In this document: in pieces, positions 45,355 to 53,276 of the stretch
How the letters are laid out: every line of letters begins with the position of its first letter
Numbering within the stretch: position 1 is the first letter of the stretch
Assembly (NCBI RefSeq): GCF_003946865.1
Contig: NZ_QXTH01000006.1
Coordinates: 186,001-250,000 of the forward strand
Reading direction: 5' to 3'
DNA from: Antribacter gilvus
GTDB taxonomy: Bacteria; Actinomycetota; Actinomycetes; Actinomycetales; Cellulomonadaceae
DNA: 64,000 nucleotides
Notes under the pieces: generated by a model
Database searches by the model: none
What the model was told of the DNA's origin: nothing
The model's input: the letters and a program-made list of their open reading frames with translations, nothing else
Made by a program: the position numbers and the translations under genes

Positions 45355-47493
45355 ATGCGCAGCATCAGCATGCCCAGACGCTTACTCGCTGCTACGGCAG
45401 CGGTCGTCACCCTCCTCACCCTGGGGCTGGCCGCACAGACCACCGCGGCCGCCGCACCGGGCGACAACATCTCGCAGGGCCGGCCGGCCACCGCCTCCAG
45501 CACCGAGTTCGCCTGGAGCGCCGCGTCCAACGCCGTCGACGGCGACGCCGGCACCCGCTGGTCCAGCGCCGCCGCAGACAACCAGTGGCTCCAGGTCGAC
45601 CTCGGGTCCGTCAAGCCGATCGGCCGGGTCGCCCTCGACTGGGAGGCCGCCTACGCCTCCGGCTACCGCATCGAGGTCTCGAACGACGCGGTCGCGTGGA
45701 CCACCGTCGCCACCCGGACCAACGGCACCGGCGGAGACGAGTCGCTCACCGTCACCGGCAGCGGCCGCTACGTGCGCCTGTTCGTGACGCAGCGCGGCAC
45801 CCAGTACGGCGTCTCCCTGTGGGAGGTCCAGGTGTTCGAGGGCAGCGGCGGCACGTCCACCCCGCCGCCCGCCTCGGGGTCACCGCTGAGCCAGGGCCGG
45901 CCGGCCACGGCCTCCAGCACCGAGTTCGCCTGGAGCGTCGCCTCCAACGCCGTCGACGGCGACGCCGGCACCCGCTGGTCCAGCGCCGCCGCGGACAACC
46001 AGTGGCTCAGGGTCGACCTCGGCTCGGTGCAGGCCCTCGGCCGGGTCGCCCTCGACTGGGAGGGTGCCTACGCCTCCGGCTACCGGGTCGAGGTCTCGAA
46101 CGACGGGGTCGCGTGGACCACGATCCACACCACGACGAACGGCACCGGCGGCGACGAGTCCTTCGCCGTGTCCGGGAGCGGCCGCTACGTGCGCCTCCTC
46201 GCGACCCAGCGGGCAACCGGGTACGGCGTCTCCCTCTGGGAGTTCCAGGTGTTCGGGCCCGGCGGTGGCACGCCGTCGCCCAGCCCGTCGCCGACCCCGC
46301 CGCCGGGCACCTCGCGGCTCCTCTCCTACAACAAGCCCGGCACCGCCTCCAGCAGCGAGAACAGCAGCGCCTGCTGGGAGTGCTTCCCGGGCGAGGCCCT
46401 CGACCTCGACCCCGCCAGCCGCTGGGCGAGCAGCCCCGACACGGGCTGGGTCGACGAGGGCTGGATCGCCGTCGACCTGGGCGCCACGGCGCACGTGACG
46501 AGCGTCGTGCTGCAGTGGGACCCGGCGTACGCCACCTCGTACAGCATCGACGTGTCGGCGAACGGCACGTCCTGGCAGACGGTTTACAGCACCACGACCA
46601 GCACCGGCTTCAAGCAGACGATCCCGCTCGACGCCGACGGCCGGCATGTCCGCGTCCACATGACCGACCGCTCCAGCCCGTACGGCTACTCGCTGTGGGA
46701 GCTCCAGGTGTTCGGCACCGGCGGCGCACCCGTCACTCCCCCGGCCGAGCCGGCGAACCCGGACTTCAGCAACCTCCGCCTCGTGTGGGCCGACGAGTTC
46801 AACGCCCCGGCCAACGCCCCGGCCGACACCGCCAGGTGGACGATCGACCCCGGCGTGCCGCAGAACGGGGAGGAGCAGTACTACACGCCGAGCGGCAACG
46901 GCTTCCACGACGGCCAGGGCAACTTCGTCCTGGAGGCCCGTCGCCAGGCCTACGAGGGTCGGCAGTACACGTCGCACCGCATGAACACCTCGGGCACGTT
47001 CAACACGCAGTACGGCCGGTTCGAGACACGCGTCAAGGTGCCGGAGGGCCGCGGCCTGTGGCCGGCGTTCTGGATGATGGGCTCGGACTTCCTCGACGGT
47101 CGCCCGTGGCCGTACAACGGCGAGATCGACATCCTCGAGGTGCTCGGCCAGGACACCGCCACCGCCTACTCCACGCTGCACGCCCCGGCGTACAACGGTG
47201 CGGGCGGCTACGGGCAGAGCTACGGGCTGCCGGGCGGCGCCAAGCTGTCCGACGGCTATCACGTCTGGGCCGCCGAGTGGGACAGCAACGGCATCCGCTA
47301 CTTCCTGGACGGCCGTGAGGTGTTCTACGCGTCCAAGGCCACCGTCGAGTCCACCCGCGGCCCGTGGATCTTCGACCACGACCACTACATGATCCTCAAC
47401 CTCGCCGTGGGCGGGGCGTGGCCCGGTGCTCCGGACGCGACCACGCCGTTCCCGTCGCGCATGATCGTGGACTACGTCCGCGTCTACCAGTAG
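45355..47493 (+). CDS. Secreted GH16 glucanase with three discoidin (F5/8 type C, CBM32-like) modules
   Basis: A 712-aa extracellular enzyme, probably an endo-beta-1,3-glucanase (laminarinase-type). Signal peptide 1-34 (ending AAAA), then three discoidin modules at about 38-162, 177-301 and 322-460, then a GH16 domain (about 470-712). The catalytic motif is GEIDILE, with nucleophile E590, D592 and acid/base E595. The first two modules are near-identical (period 139 residues, 417 bp), while the third differs and has a Cys pair. Pro/Ser/Thr-rich linkers join the modules. The start ATG 45355 has GAAGGAG upstream. Other GH16 specificities (licheninase, agarase) are possible. A LacI-type operator lies in its promoter. 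Confidence 0.93.
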   Translation: MRSISMPRRLLAATAAVVTLLTLGLAAQTTAAAAPGDNISQGRPATASSTEFAWSAASNAVDGDAGTRWSSAAADNQWLQVDLGSVKPIGRVALDWEAAYASGYRIEVSNDAVAWTTVATRTNGTGGDESLTVTGSGRYVRLFVTQRGTQYGVSLWEVQVFEGSGGTSTPPPASGSPLSQGRPATASSTEFAWSVASNAVDGDAGTRWSSAAADNQWLRVDLGSVQALGRVALDWEGAYASGYRVEVSNDGVAWTTIHTTTNGTGGDESFAVSGSGRYVRLLATQRATGYGVSLWEFQVFGPGGGTPSPSPSPTPPPGTSRLLSYNKPGTASSSENSSACWECFPGEALDLDPASRWASSPDTGWVDEGWIAVDLGATAHVTSVVLQWDPAYATSYSIDVSANGTSWQTVYSTTTSTGFKQTIPLDADGRHVRVHMTDRSSPYGYSLWELQVFGTGGAPVTPPAEPANPDFSNLRLVWADEFNAPANAPADTARWTIDPGVPQNGEEQYYTPSGNGFHDGQGNFVLEARRQAYEGRQYTSHRMNTSGTFNTQYGRFETRVKVPEGRGLWPAFWMMGSDFLDGRPWPYNGEIDILEVLGQDTATAYSTLHAPAYNGAGGYGQSYGLPGGAKLSDGYHVWAAEWDSNGIRYFLDGREVFYASKATVESTRGPWIFDHDHYMILNLAVGGAWPGAPDATTPFPSRMIVDYVRVYQ
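45475..46257 (+). repeat. Tandem duplication of a discoidin module
   Basis: Two copies of about 365 bp begin at 45475 and 45892 (period 417 bp) and are nearly identical in long runs, for example around GGCCGGCCAC and CACCGAGTTCGCCTGGAGC. Differences are mostly silent, which points to recent duplication or gene conversion. Confidence 0.85.
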
Positions 47494-47499
47494 GTCACG

Positions 47500-47553
47500 C
47501 GTTGACGGAGGCCGAGCGTCAGGAGAAGCGCAGGCGGAAGGCCTCCGTCAACG
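47500..47553. terminator. Terminator between GH16 and the RAMA-like gene
   Basis: A perfect 14-bp inverted repeat (47500-47513 with 47540-47553) around a 26-nt loop. Its right arm lies inside the last codons of the convergent 845-aa gene. Confidence 0.7.
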
Positions 47554-50056
47554 TGGGGCCCTCCTCACCGAGGCGCCACACGCTCCAGCCGTCCGCCGTG
47601 TACGACCCGGAGACCGCGGTGGCGGCCGTGTCGGGGTGGCGGAACCGGCCGCCGTCGGGCAGCTCGATGGTGCCGTCCGGGTACAGGACAGCCTCGTAGT
47701 GCTGGCCGCGCCGGGGGCGTGACCACAAGATCCGCGTCGGGACGCCGATGCTGTGGGCGAGGGCCGCGAGGTCCGGGTCGTCCTCCTCCTCGAAGAGCAT
47801 CGGGGTGTTGGTGCGGATGCCCGCCGGCACGGGGACCGTGGGCTCCTCGTAGCCCGCGGCCGGGTAGGCCTGGGCCTCGTACGGAGCAGGCTGGTACCCG
47901 GCACCCTGCTCCCAGGGGCGGTCGTCCGGCTCGGGGGCCGCGGGGGTCGCGAGGTACGGCGGCTCGAACGGCGCCGGGTAACCCTGCGCCGGGGTGTCGC
48001 CGTAGCCGGCGCCGTACTGCTCGTCGGTGTAGGCGGCGAAGCCGCGGGCCGGGGTGGGGGGCGCGTCGTACCCGTAGCCGTCGCCCGCCGGGGAGGTCGC
48101 GTACGAGTCGTACGCCGGCACGGTCTCGTAGGTGGGCGGGGCGGGCGGCTGGTCGTACGCGGGCGGGGCGTCCGGCGAGGTCGGCTCCGCACCGAACGAG
48201 GGCATCGAGCCCAGACCGCCACCCGCGTCGAACGCGGGCCCCGCGTCGAAGCTCGGCCGCGGCTCGAAAGAGGTCACGTAGGCGGGCGGCGCGTCCTGCT
48301 CCGCGTCGTAGCGGGGCGGTTCCGGCGTCGCATAGTAGTCGGGCGCCGCGTACTCGGGCGCCGCGTCGAACGTGGGCGGCTGCCAGAGGCCCTGGGCAGG
48401 CTCCGGCGCCGGCGGCACCGTGGCCGCCGGCGGGGGCGGCGGCACCGGGGCGTGCGGCACGGCGTCCTGAGGACCGGACGGGGCGAACGACTCGGACGCT
48501 GCGAACGCGTCGGACGGGCTGTCCGACGACCCCGAGAACCGGTCGGAGCGCGACCGGCGGCGGGGCGCGGGTGCGGGCTCCGGCGCGGGCGCCGGCTCCT
48601 GGGCCCGAGGGGTCGACGGCGTCCGGGACGCGGCGGCAGGCGGGGGGCTCGGGATCGTCGGGATCGCCGCGCTCACCTCCGACCGCCGCGTCGAGAGCGC
48701 CGGTCGGGCGGCGCCGGTCTCCCTGTCGAGGCCGCGCTCGGAGGCGAGGGCCTGCCGCTCCGGGGCGGGGCTCTGAGCGGCCGGCTCGGCGGCCGTGCGG
48801 TCCGCCTCCTGCGCCGCACGGGCCCGTCGGCCGGCCCGCGTTCCCGGCGCGCCGGACGACGACGCCTCCGCGAGCTGGGCGTCGGGCACGGCGGGTGCCG
48901 CCGCGGCGGCGGCTGTCGCCGCGACCGCCGCTCCGCCGGCCCCGCTCGCCTCGAGGCTGGCACGCATGCCGGCCACCGACCTGCCGCCATGACCGTTCGC
49001 GGCGTCGGCGTCCGCCGCCTCGCCTGCCGCGAGCGCCGCGCGAGCCGCTGCGCCCCGGGTCATGCCGCCGCGGGACGACCGGGTCGAGCCGGTTCGTGAG
49101 CTCTCGGCCGGGAGGGCGGGGCGCTCCGCGGCAGCGGCGGGGACCTGGGCCGCCGGAGGGGCCTGTGCCTGGAGCGCAGCGTCCGCGTCCCCGGCCGCGC
49201 GCCGCAGCCCGGCGCGCAGGCTGGCGACGGTGGGCGCGGCTTCGGGCGCGGGTACTACGGTCTCGGCGCCCGAGGTGCGGCGATCCGCGGGCGCGCGCTC
49301 CGTCGTCGTACCGCGCTGCTGCGGGGCCTGCGCGATCACCGGCATCTTGCCCGTCAGGGCGTAGCCCACCTTGACGCCCTCGGCGAAGGCCTCCTGCGCG
49401 TGGCCGCTCTGCTTCGCGGCCGTGCCGGCGGGGCGGGGCGGCACGGTCGCCGCCTGCTTGCCCTTGGGCATGGGAAGACCCGGCGGGAGGTGGATGACGA
49501 GCGGGGACACGTCGAGGAAGCGACGGCCGTCGGCCGAGTGGACCACGCCCATCTTCAGCACCTCGACGGGCATCGACGGCTGGCGCAGGAAGTCGACCGC
49601 GTTGAGGATCTCCTGGGGCGCTTCCTGGCAGATGATGATGAGGCGCGCGCCGCTGCCCTTGCTGTGCTGCGACCGGGTGACCGGGACGCTGTCGTAGAAC
49701 TCCGCCACGTCGTGGGGGAAGGCCTGCGCGCCGCCGTGGTACCGCTCCCCGAGCTCGCCACGGGTGAGCCGTCCGGCCGCCCCCGCGTGGTCCAGCGCCT
49801 TGGTGAGGTTCTCCTTGTCGAGCTCCGCGACCAGCTCCACGACCACGGGCGAGCCTGCCGCGTCCAGAGCGAGGAGGTGGGGCTCGTCGGGGCTCGTACC
49901 CTGCGCGATCGGGAACACCTGCTCCCCGAGCAGGCCGTCGATATGCGACTCCACCACCCTGTGGGCCGTCGTGTGGACACCTGGCTCGCCGCCCGCGCCG
50001 CCGCGCGCGGACTGCACGAGGAGGGGCCGTGTGGCGTCGACCTCGAACAGTGGCAT
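47519..50056 (-). CDS. Disordered protein with nuclease-like N-terminus and RAMA/DUF4357-like C-terminus
   Basis: An 845-aa protein that I cannot name. Residues 1-195 look like a restriction-endonuclease-like fold. The stretch LLALDAAGSPVVVELVAELD (about 61-82) follows the D...ExK pattern of PD-(D/E)XK nucleases, but has Val where the catalytic Lys should be, so it is probably a non-cleaving relative. Residues about 195-755 are low complexity (Ala, Pro, Arg, later Tyr/Pro/Asp-rich). The last 85 residues (WSRPRRGQHYEAVLYPDG, HPDTAATAVSG, DGWSVWRL) resemble RAMA/DUF4357 domains found with DNA methylases. ATG 50056 has GGGAG upstream. There is no methylase next to it. DNA binding is inference. 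Confidence 0.72.
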   Translation of the reverse strand: MPLFEVDATRPLLVQSARGGAGGEPGVHTTAHRVVESHIDGLLGEQVFPIAQGTSPDEPHLLALDAAGSPVVVELVAELDKENLTKALDHAGAAGRLTRGELGERYHGGAQAFPHDVAEFYDSVPVTRSQHSKGSGARLIIICQEAPQEILNAVDFLRQPSMPVEVLKMGVVHSADGRRFLDVSPLVIHLPPGLPMPKGKQAATVPPRPAGTAAKQSGHAQEAFAEGVKVGYALTGKMPVIAQAPQQRGTTTERAPADRRTSGAETVVPAPEAAPTVASLRAGLRRAAGDADAALQAQAPPAAQVPAAAAERPALPAESSRTGSTRSSRGGMTRGAAARAALAAGEAADADAANGHGGRSVAGMRASLEASGAGGAAVAATAAAAAAPAVPDAQLAEASSSGAPGTRAGRRARAAQEADRTAAEPAAQSPAPERQALASERGLDRETGAARPALSTRRSEVSAAIPTIPSPPPAAASRTPSTPRAQEPAPAPEPAPAPRRRSRSDRFSGSSDSPSDAFAASESFAPSGPQDAVPHAPVPPPPPAATVPPAPEPAQGLWQPPTFDAAPEYAAPDYYATPEPPRYDAEQDAPPAYVTSFEPRPSFDAGPAFDAGGGLGSMPSFGAEPTSPDAPPAYDQPPAPPTYETVPAYDSYATSPAGDGYGYDAPPTPARGFAAYTDEQYGAGYGDTPAQGYPAPFEPPYLATPAAPEPDDRPWEQGAGYQPAPYEAQAYPAAGYEEPTVPVPAGIRTNTPMLFEEEDDPDLAALAHSIGVPTRILWSRPRRGQHYEAVLYPDGTIELPDGGRFRHPDTAATAVSGSYTADGWSVWRLGEEGPTLTEAFRLRFS

Positions 50057-50168
50057 AGAGCAAGCTCCCGGGATCCTGACCTGTAGCCCCCGTGGCCACG
50101 GTCCGGCATAGCCTACAAGGCGGTAGTTGCGCGTCCCGAAACGCCCGGGACCACCCAGATCGTGACCC

Positions 50169-50197
50169 TTGTTAATCGGCCGGAACGCGCCCATACT
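50169..50197 (+). promoter_or_regulatory. Leaderless promoter of the small ORF/lysE transcript
   Basis: TTGTTA (50169-50174), a 17-bp spacer and CATACT (50192-50197), followed after exactly six bases by ATG 50204. This matches the leaderless pattern seen elsewhere in the window and places transcription start on or next to the small ORF's ATG. Confidence 0.6.
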
Positions 50198-50203
50198 GCC
50201 CCC

Positions 50204-50302
50204 ATGACCCGTGCTGCCGCTGCCGTCCCGACCCGCCGCACCGTCGGCGCGGTCCGACAGCAGCAGCGCCTCCACGCAGGATCCGGCCCCGCCGGACGCT
50301 GA
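50204..50302 (+). CDS. Leaderless 32-codon ORF coupled to the LysE exporter
   Basis: Starts MTRAAAAVPTRRTV and contains six Arg and a QQQ run; it ends in TGA that overlaps the ATG of the exporter gene (TGATG). The exporter's own upstream sequence has no good ribosome-binding site, so its translation may depend on ribosomes finishing this peptide. That would make it a leader peptide or coupling ORF rather than a functional protein. No family recognised. Codon use alone cannot prove it is translated. Confidence 0.5.
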   Translation: MTRAAAAVPTRRTVGAVRQQQRLHAGSGPAGR

Positions 50303-50979
50303 TGGACGCCGGGCCCGCCCTATGGGCGGGCATCGTGGCCGGCTATGCGGTCGCCCTGCCGGTGGGGGCCGTCGCGACGTATCTCGTCGCCGTCGCGGCG
50401 CGGCATCCCTGGCGCGTGGGTGCTGCGGGCGCCCTCGGCATCGCGACCGTCGACGGCGGCTACGCGCTCCTCGCCGGCCTGTTCGGGGCGGCTGTCACGC
50501 GGCTCGTGGAGCCGGTGGCCGTACCCCTGCGGGTCGCGTCGGCGGTGCTGCTGGTGGGCCTCGCGGTCCACGGTGCGGCCGGGGCCGTCCGCGCCTGGCG
50601 GGACCGCGGCTCCGTTCGCTCTCCGCGCACGGCGCCACCGCGCGACCTCACCGCGCCGCGCGCGTTCGGGCGGTTCGTCGCCATCACCGCCGTCAACCCC
50701 GCGACGGTCCTGTTCTTCGCAGTGGTGGTGGCCGGGGGCGCGCTCCTGCCCGACGCCGGTGGGTCGCCCCCGGCCGGCGACGCACCCGGGCTCGGGCTGC
50801 TCGGGGCGACGGTGTTCGGCGTCGCCGCCTGGGTCGCCTCGGCGTCGTGGCAGCTGGCGCTCGCCCTGGGCGGGACCCTGCTGGGCACGGTGCTGTCCGG
50901 GCCGCGCGGCCGGCTGACGACGGCGCTCGTGTCGTCAGCGTTGATGGTGGCGCTGGCGGTCGTGATGCTCGTGCGGTGA
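50302..50979 (+). CDS. LysE/RhtB-family amino-acid exporter
   Basis: Inner-membrane efflux protein, 225 aa, with about six hydrophobic helices. The N-terminal GYAVALPVGAVATYL and the mid-protein AITAVNPATVLFFAVVVAGG match the two conserved LysE-fold segments (the second normally NP-K/A-x-x-xFF). Substrates of this family include Lys, Arg, Thr and homoserine; the one here is unknown. The start ATG 50302 overlaps the stop of the preceding small ORF. It converges on the thiamine-binding gene. Confidence 0.85.
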   Translation: MDAGPALWAGIVAGYAVALPVGAVATYLVAVAARHPWRVGAAGALGIATVDGGYALLAGLFGAAVTRLVEPVAVPLRVASAVLLVGLAVHGAAGAVRAWRDRGSVRSPRTAPPRDLTAPRAFGRFVAITAVNPATVLFFAVVVAGGALLPDAGGSPPAGDAPGLGLLGATVFGVAAWVASASWQLALALGGTLLGTVLSGPRGRLTTALVSSALMVALAVVMLVR

Positions 50980-50980
50980 G

Positions 50981-51000
50981 CCGGCCGGGTCGATGGCCGG
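50981..51000. terminator. Short hairpin between lysE-type and thiamine-binding genes
   Basis: CCGGCC (50981-50986) and GGCCGG (50995-51000) with an 8-nt loop, two bases after the exporter stop. Short but well placed between convergent genes. Confidence 0.35.
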
Positions 51001-51014
51001 GTCAGCAGGCACTG

Positions 51015-51338
51015 TCAGCTGTGGCCCGTCTCCGACTCGTCGTCGGCGAGCCGCTCCTCGACCCGCGCGACCTTGCCGTCGAGCTCGCCGGTGCGGTCGT
51101 CAGGCCGGATGTCGGCCTTGATCACGAGGGACGTGCGGTAGCCCGCGCGGACGATGGTCTCGGTGGCGCGCTGGATCACCGGCATCACCTCGTCCCAGGA
51201 GCCCTCGATCTCGGTGAACATCGAGGTGGTCCGGTTCGGGAGGCCCGACTCCCGGACGATACGGACAGCCTCGGCGACGTGCTCGGCGACGGACTCGCCG
51301 GCGGTCATGGGGGCGACGGAGAAAGCGAAGACGGCCAT
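51015..51338 (-). CDS. Thiamine-binding protein, MTH1187/YkoF family
   Basis: A 107-aa ferredoxin-like-fold protein. AFSVAPMTAGESVAEHVAEAVRIVRESGLP and TTSMFTEIEGSWDEVMPVIQ match the MTH1187 (DUF77) family, which binds thiamine or precursors in a tetramer. The C-terminus is an acidic extension. ATG 51338 gives the typical MAVFAFSV N-terminus; ATG 51347 is an alternative. It is divergent from cofD across 30 bp. Confidence 0.85.
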   Translation of the reverse strand: MAVFAFSVAPMTAGESVAEHVAEAVRIVRESGLPNRTTSMFTEIEGSWDEVMPVIQRATETIVRAGYRTSLVIKADIRPDDRTGELDGKVARVEERLADDESETGHS

Positions 51339-51368
51339 GGCACCCATCGTGGCACGTAGGCTCATGAC

Positions 51369-52298
51369 GTGACACGAGTGACCCTCCTCGCCGGCGGCGT
51401 CGGTGGCGCCCGCCTGGCCCACGGCCTCGACCTCGCGCTCGACAGCGACGACGACCTCACGGTGGTCGTGAACGTCGGCGACGACACCGAGCTGCACGGC
51501 CTCGCCATCTCCCCCGACATCGACACCGTCGTCTACACCCTCGCGGGGCTGAACGACGAGGAGCGCGGCTGGGGGCTCCGGGGGGAGACCTACGCCACTC
51601 TCGAGGCGATGTCACGCCTGGGCGAGGACACGTGGTTCACGCTCGGCGACCGTGACCTCGCCACGCACGTCGTGCGGACGGCACGGCTGCGGCGCGGCGA
51701 GCCCCTGTCTTCGGTGACCGCCGGGATCGCCGCCTCGCTCGGCGTCCGCCCCCGGGTGCTTCCCGTCACGGACGACCCGCTCGTGACCCTGGTGGACACG
51801 CCCTCCGGCCGGCTCGGCTTCCAGGAGTACTTCGTGGGCAGGCAGCACGCCGACGCCGTCCTGGGCCTCACCTTCGACGGGGCCGACGACGCCCGCCCCG
51901 CCCCCGGCGTGCTGCCCGCCCTGACGGACGCCGGGCTCGTGGTGCTCGCGCCCTCCAACCCTTTCCTCTCGATCCACCCCCAGCTCGCCGTTCCCGGTGT
52001 CCGGGAGGCGCTCGTTGCGACGCACGCACGCCGGGTCGGGGTGAGCCCGATCGTCGGCGGTCAGGCCATCAAGGGCCCGGCCGCGCAGATCCTCGAGACG
52101 CTGGGCCACGAGGTGTCGGCCCTGGGCGTCGCCCGCCTCTACACCGGCCTCGTCGACGTGATGTGCATCGACGAGGCGGACGCGGCGCTCGCCGGCCCGA
52201 TCGAGGAGCTCGGGTTCGACGTGCTGGTGACCCGCACCGTCATGGGCGGCCCGCCGGGCCGCGAGCGCCTGGCACGCGAGCTCCTGGCCCTCGCGTGA
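51369..52298 (+). CDS. cofD: 2-phospho-L-lactate transferase (CofD/FbiA)
   Basis: Builds coenzyme F420-0 (or its dehydro form) by joining the nucleotide-activated phospholactate or phosphoenolpyruvate to Fo. It is 309 aa. [43 protein letters not shown] and [10 protein letters not shown] are diagnostic. The start GTG 51369 lies six bases after -10 TAGGCT; no ribosome-binding site. It is coupled by GTGA to cofC. The gamma-glutamyl ligase (cofE/fbiB) and Fo synthase are elsewhere. Confidence 0.95.
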   Translation: MTRVTLLAGGVGGARLAHGLDLALDSDDDLTVVVNVGDDTELHGLAISPDIDTVVYTLAGLNDEERGWGLRGETYATLEAMSRLGEDTWFTLGDRDLATHVVRTARLRRGEPLSSVTAGIAASLGVRPRVLPVTDDPLVTLVDTPSGRLGFQEYFVGRQHADAVLGLTFDGADDARPAPGVLPALTDAGLVVLAPSNPFLSIHPQLAVPGVREALVATHARRVGVSPIVGGQAIKGPAAQILETLGHEVSALGVARLYTGLVDVMCIDEADAALAGPIEELGFDVLVTRTVMGGPPGRERLARELLALA

Positions 52299-53047
52299 GC
52301 CTGCCTGCCGACGGCCCGGTCGTCGCGGTGGTGCCGCTGCGCGACGGCGTCTCGGGCAAGTCACGGCTCGCGTCGGTGCTGGACCCGGCGTCCCGGACGC
52401 GGCTGGTGGCCGTCCTGGCGCGGCACGTGGTGTCGACGCTGGTCGCGGTCAGGGCTGTCGACCAGGTCGTGGTGGTGACGGCGGACCCTGGGTTCGCCCG
52501 TTCGACCCTCGCGGGGGTCGGCGTCGGGATCGGCGGCGTGGAGATCCTTGCCCAGCCCGCCGACCGGCCGGGACTGAATGCTGCCCTCGACGTCGCGCGG
52601 GATCACGTCCGCGGGGTGGACGTCCGCGGGGTGGACGTCCGCGGGGTGGACGTGCGGGGGGCGGACGTGCGGGGGGCGGGCGTGCGGGGGGCGGCTCGTG
52701 GCGGGGCTCGGCTGCTCGTCGCCCATGCCGACCTGCCCGCGCTCACGGTGGACGACGTCGAGTCCCTGCTCGCGGAGGACGCGGACGTCGTGGTGGCGAC
52801 GGACCGGCTCGGCACGGGTACCAACCTGCTGGCTGTCCCAGGCTCGGCAGGCTTCCGCTTCCGGTTCGGGCTCGGCAGCCGGGCCGCGCACGAGGCCGAG
52901 GCGGAACGGCTCGGGCTGCGCCGCGTCACGGTCAGCCGTCCGGGCACGGCGGTCGACCTGGACACGACCGACGACTGGGACGAGCTCCCGGGCTCGGTGC
53001 GCGCCGCCGTCGGGCAGGATGTTCCGCGCCTCGGCGCGACGCCCTGA
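52295..53047 (+). CDS. cofC: 2-phospho-L-lactate/PEP guanylyltransferase (CofC/FbiD)
   Basis: Activates phospholactate or phosphoenolpyruvate with GTP for CofD. It is 250 aa with the nucleotidyltransferase start VVAVVPLRDGVSGKSRLASVL, the metal site AHADLPAL and the TDRLGTGTNLLAV and FGLGSRAAHEAEA blocks. In the middle (about residues 104-134) is a six-fold five-residue repeat VRGVD/VRGAD encoded by a 15-bp tandem repeat, absent from the normal fold and just before the metal site. The start GTG 52295 overlaps the cofD stop. Confidence 0.93.
   Translation: MSLPADGPVVAVVPLRDGVSGKSRLASVLDPASRTRLVAVLARHVVSTLVAVRAVDQVVVVTADPGFARSTLAGVGVGIGGVEILAQPADRPGLNAALDVARDHVRGVDVRGVDVRGVDVRGADVRGAGVRGAARGGARLLVAHADLPALTVDDVESLLAEDADVVVATDRLGTGTNLLAVPGSAGFRFRFGLGSRAAHEAEAERLGLRRVTVSRPGTAVDLDTTDDWDELPGSVRAAVGQDVPRLGATP
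52606..52695 (+). repeat. 15-bp tandem repeat inside cofC (six copies)
   Basis: Unit CGTCCGCGGGGTGGA: three perfect copies (52606-52650) then three variant copies (52651-52695). It is in frame, each unit encoding Val-Arg-Gly-Val/Ala-Asp or a close variant. Confidence 0.9.
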
Positions 53048-53070
53048 CGCAAGGGCGGCGCCTCGGCCGC

Positions 53071-53129
53071 CGCCCGCCGCCCGCCGCCCGCCGCCCGCCG
53101 CCCGCCGCCCGCCGCCCGCCGCCCGCCGC
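53071..53129 (+). repeat. Heptanucleotide tandem repeat CGCCCGC, eight perfect copies
   Basis: Eight exact units from 53071 to 53126 plus a partial ninth, in the gap between cofC and the FAD monooxygenase. Pure C/G strand-biased DNA; likely variable in copy number. Confidence 0.95.
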
Positions 53130-53132
53130 AGG

Positions 53133-53205
53133 ACTGTTGGTGCACCAGCGATGTCACTCTCCGTACACACTGTCGACCGGTAGTGACATCGCTGGCGGCA
53201 ACAGT
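53133..53205. repeat. Long inverted repeat after the heptamer array
   Basis: A perfect 14-bp inverted repeat (53145-53158, CCAGCGATGTCACT, with 53182-53195) around a 23-nt loop. Outside it, ACTGTTG (53133-53139) pairs with CAACAGT (53199-53205). It is AT-richer than its flanks. It could be a terminator for cofC or the remnant of a small non-autonomous element. Confidence 0.75.
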
Positions 53206-53276
53206 GCCCACCGCCGCGTCGAGTCGCACCTTTCGTGTAGTTTGCCCACGCCACGTCCGCGTGAAAGGGGCACGTC

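Noticed and set aside
53071-53129. CRISPR array
   Set aside because: Units are 7 bp with no spacers; it is a simple tandem repeat and no cas genes are nearby.
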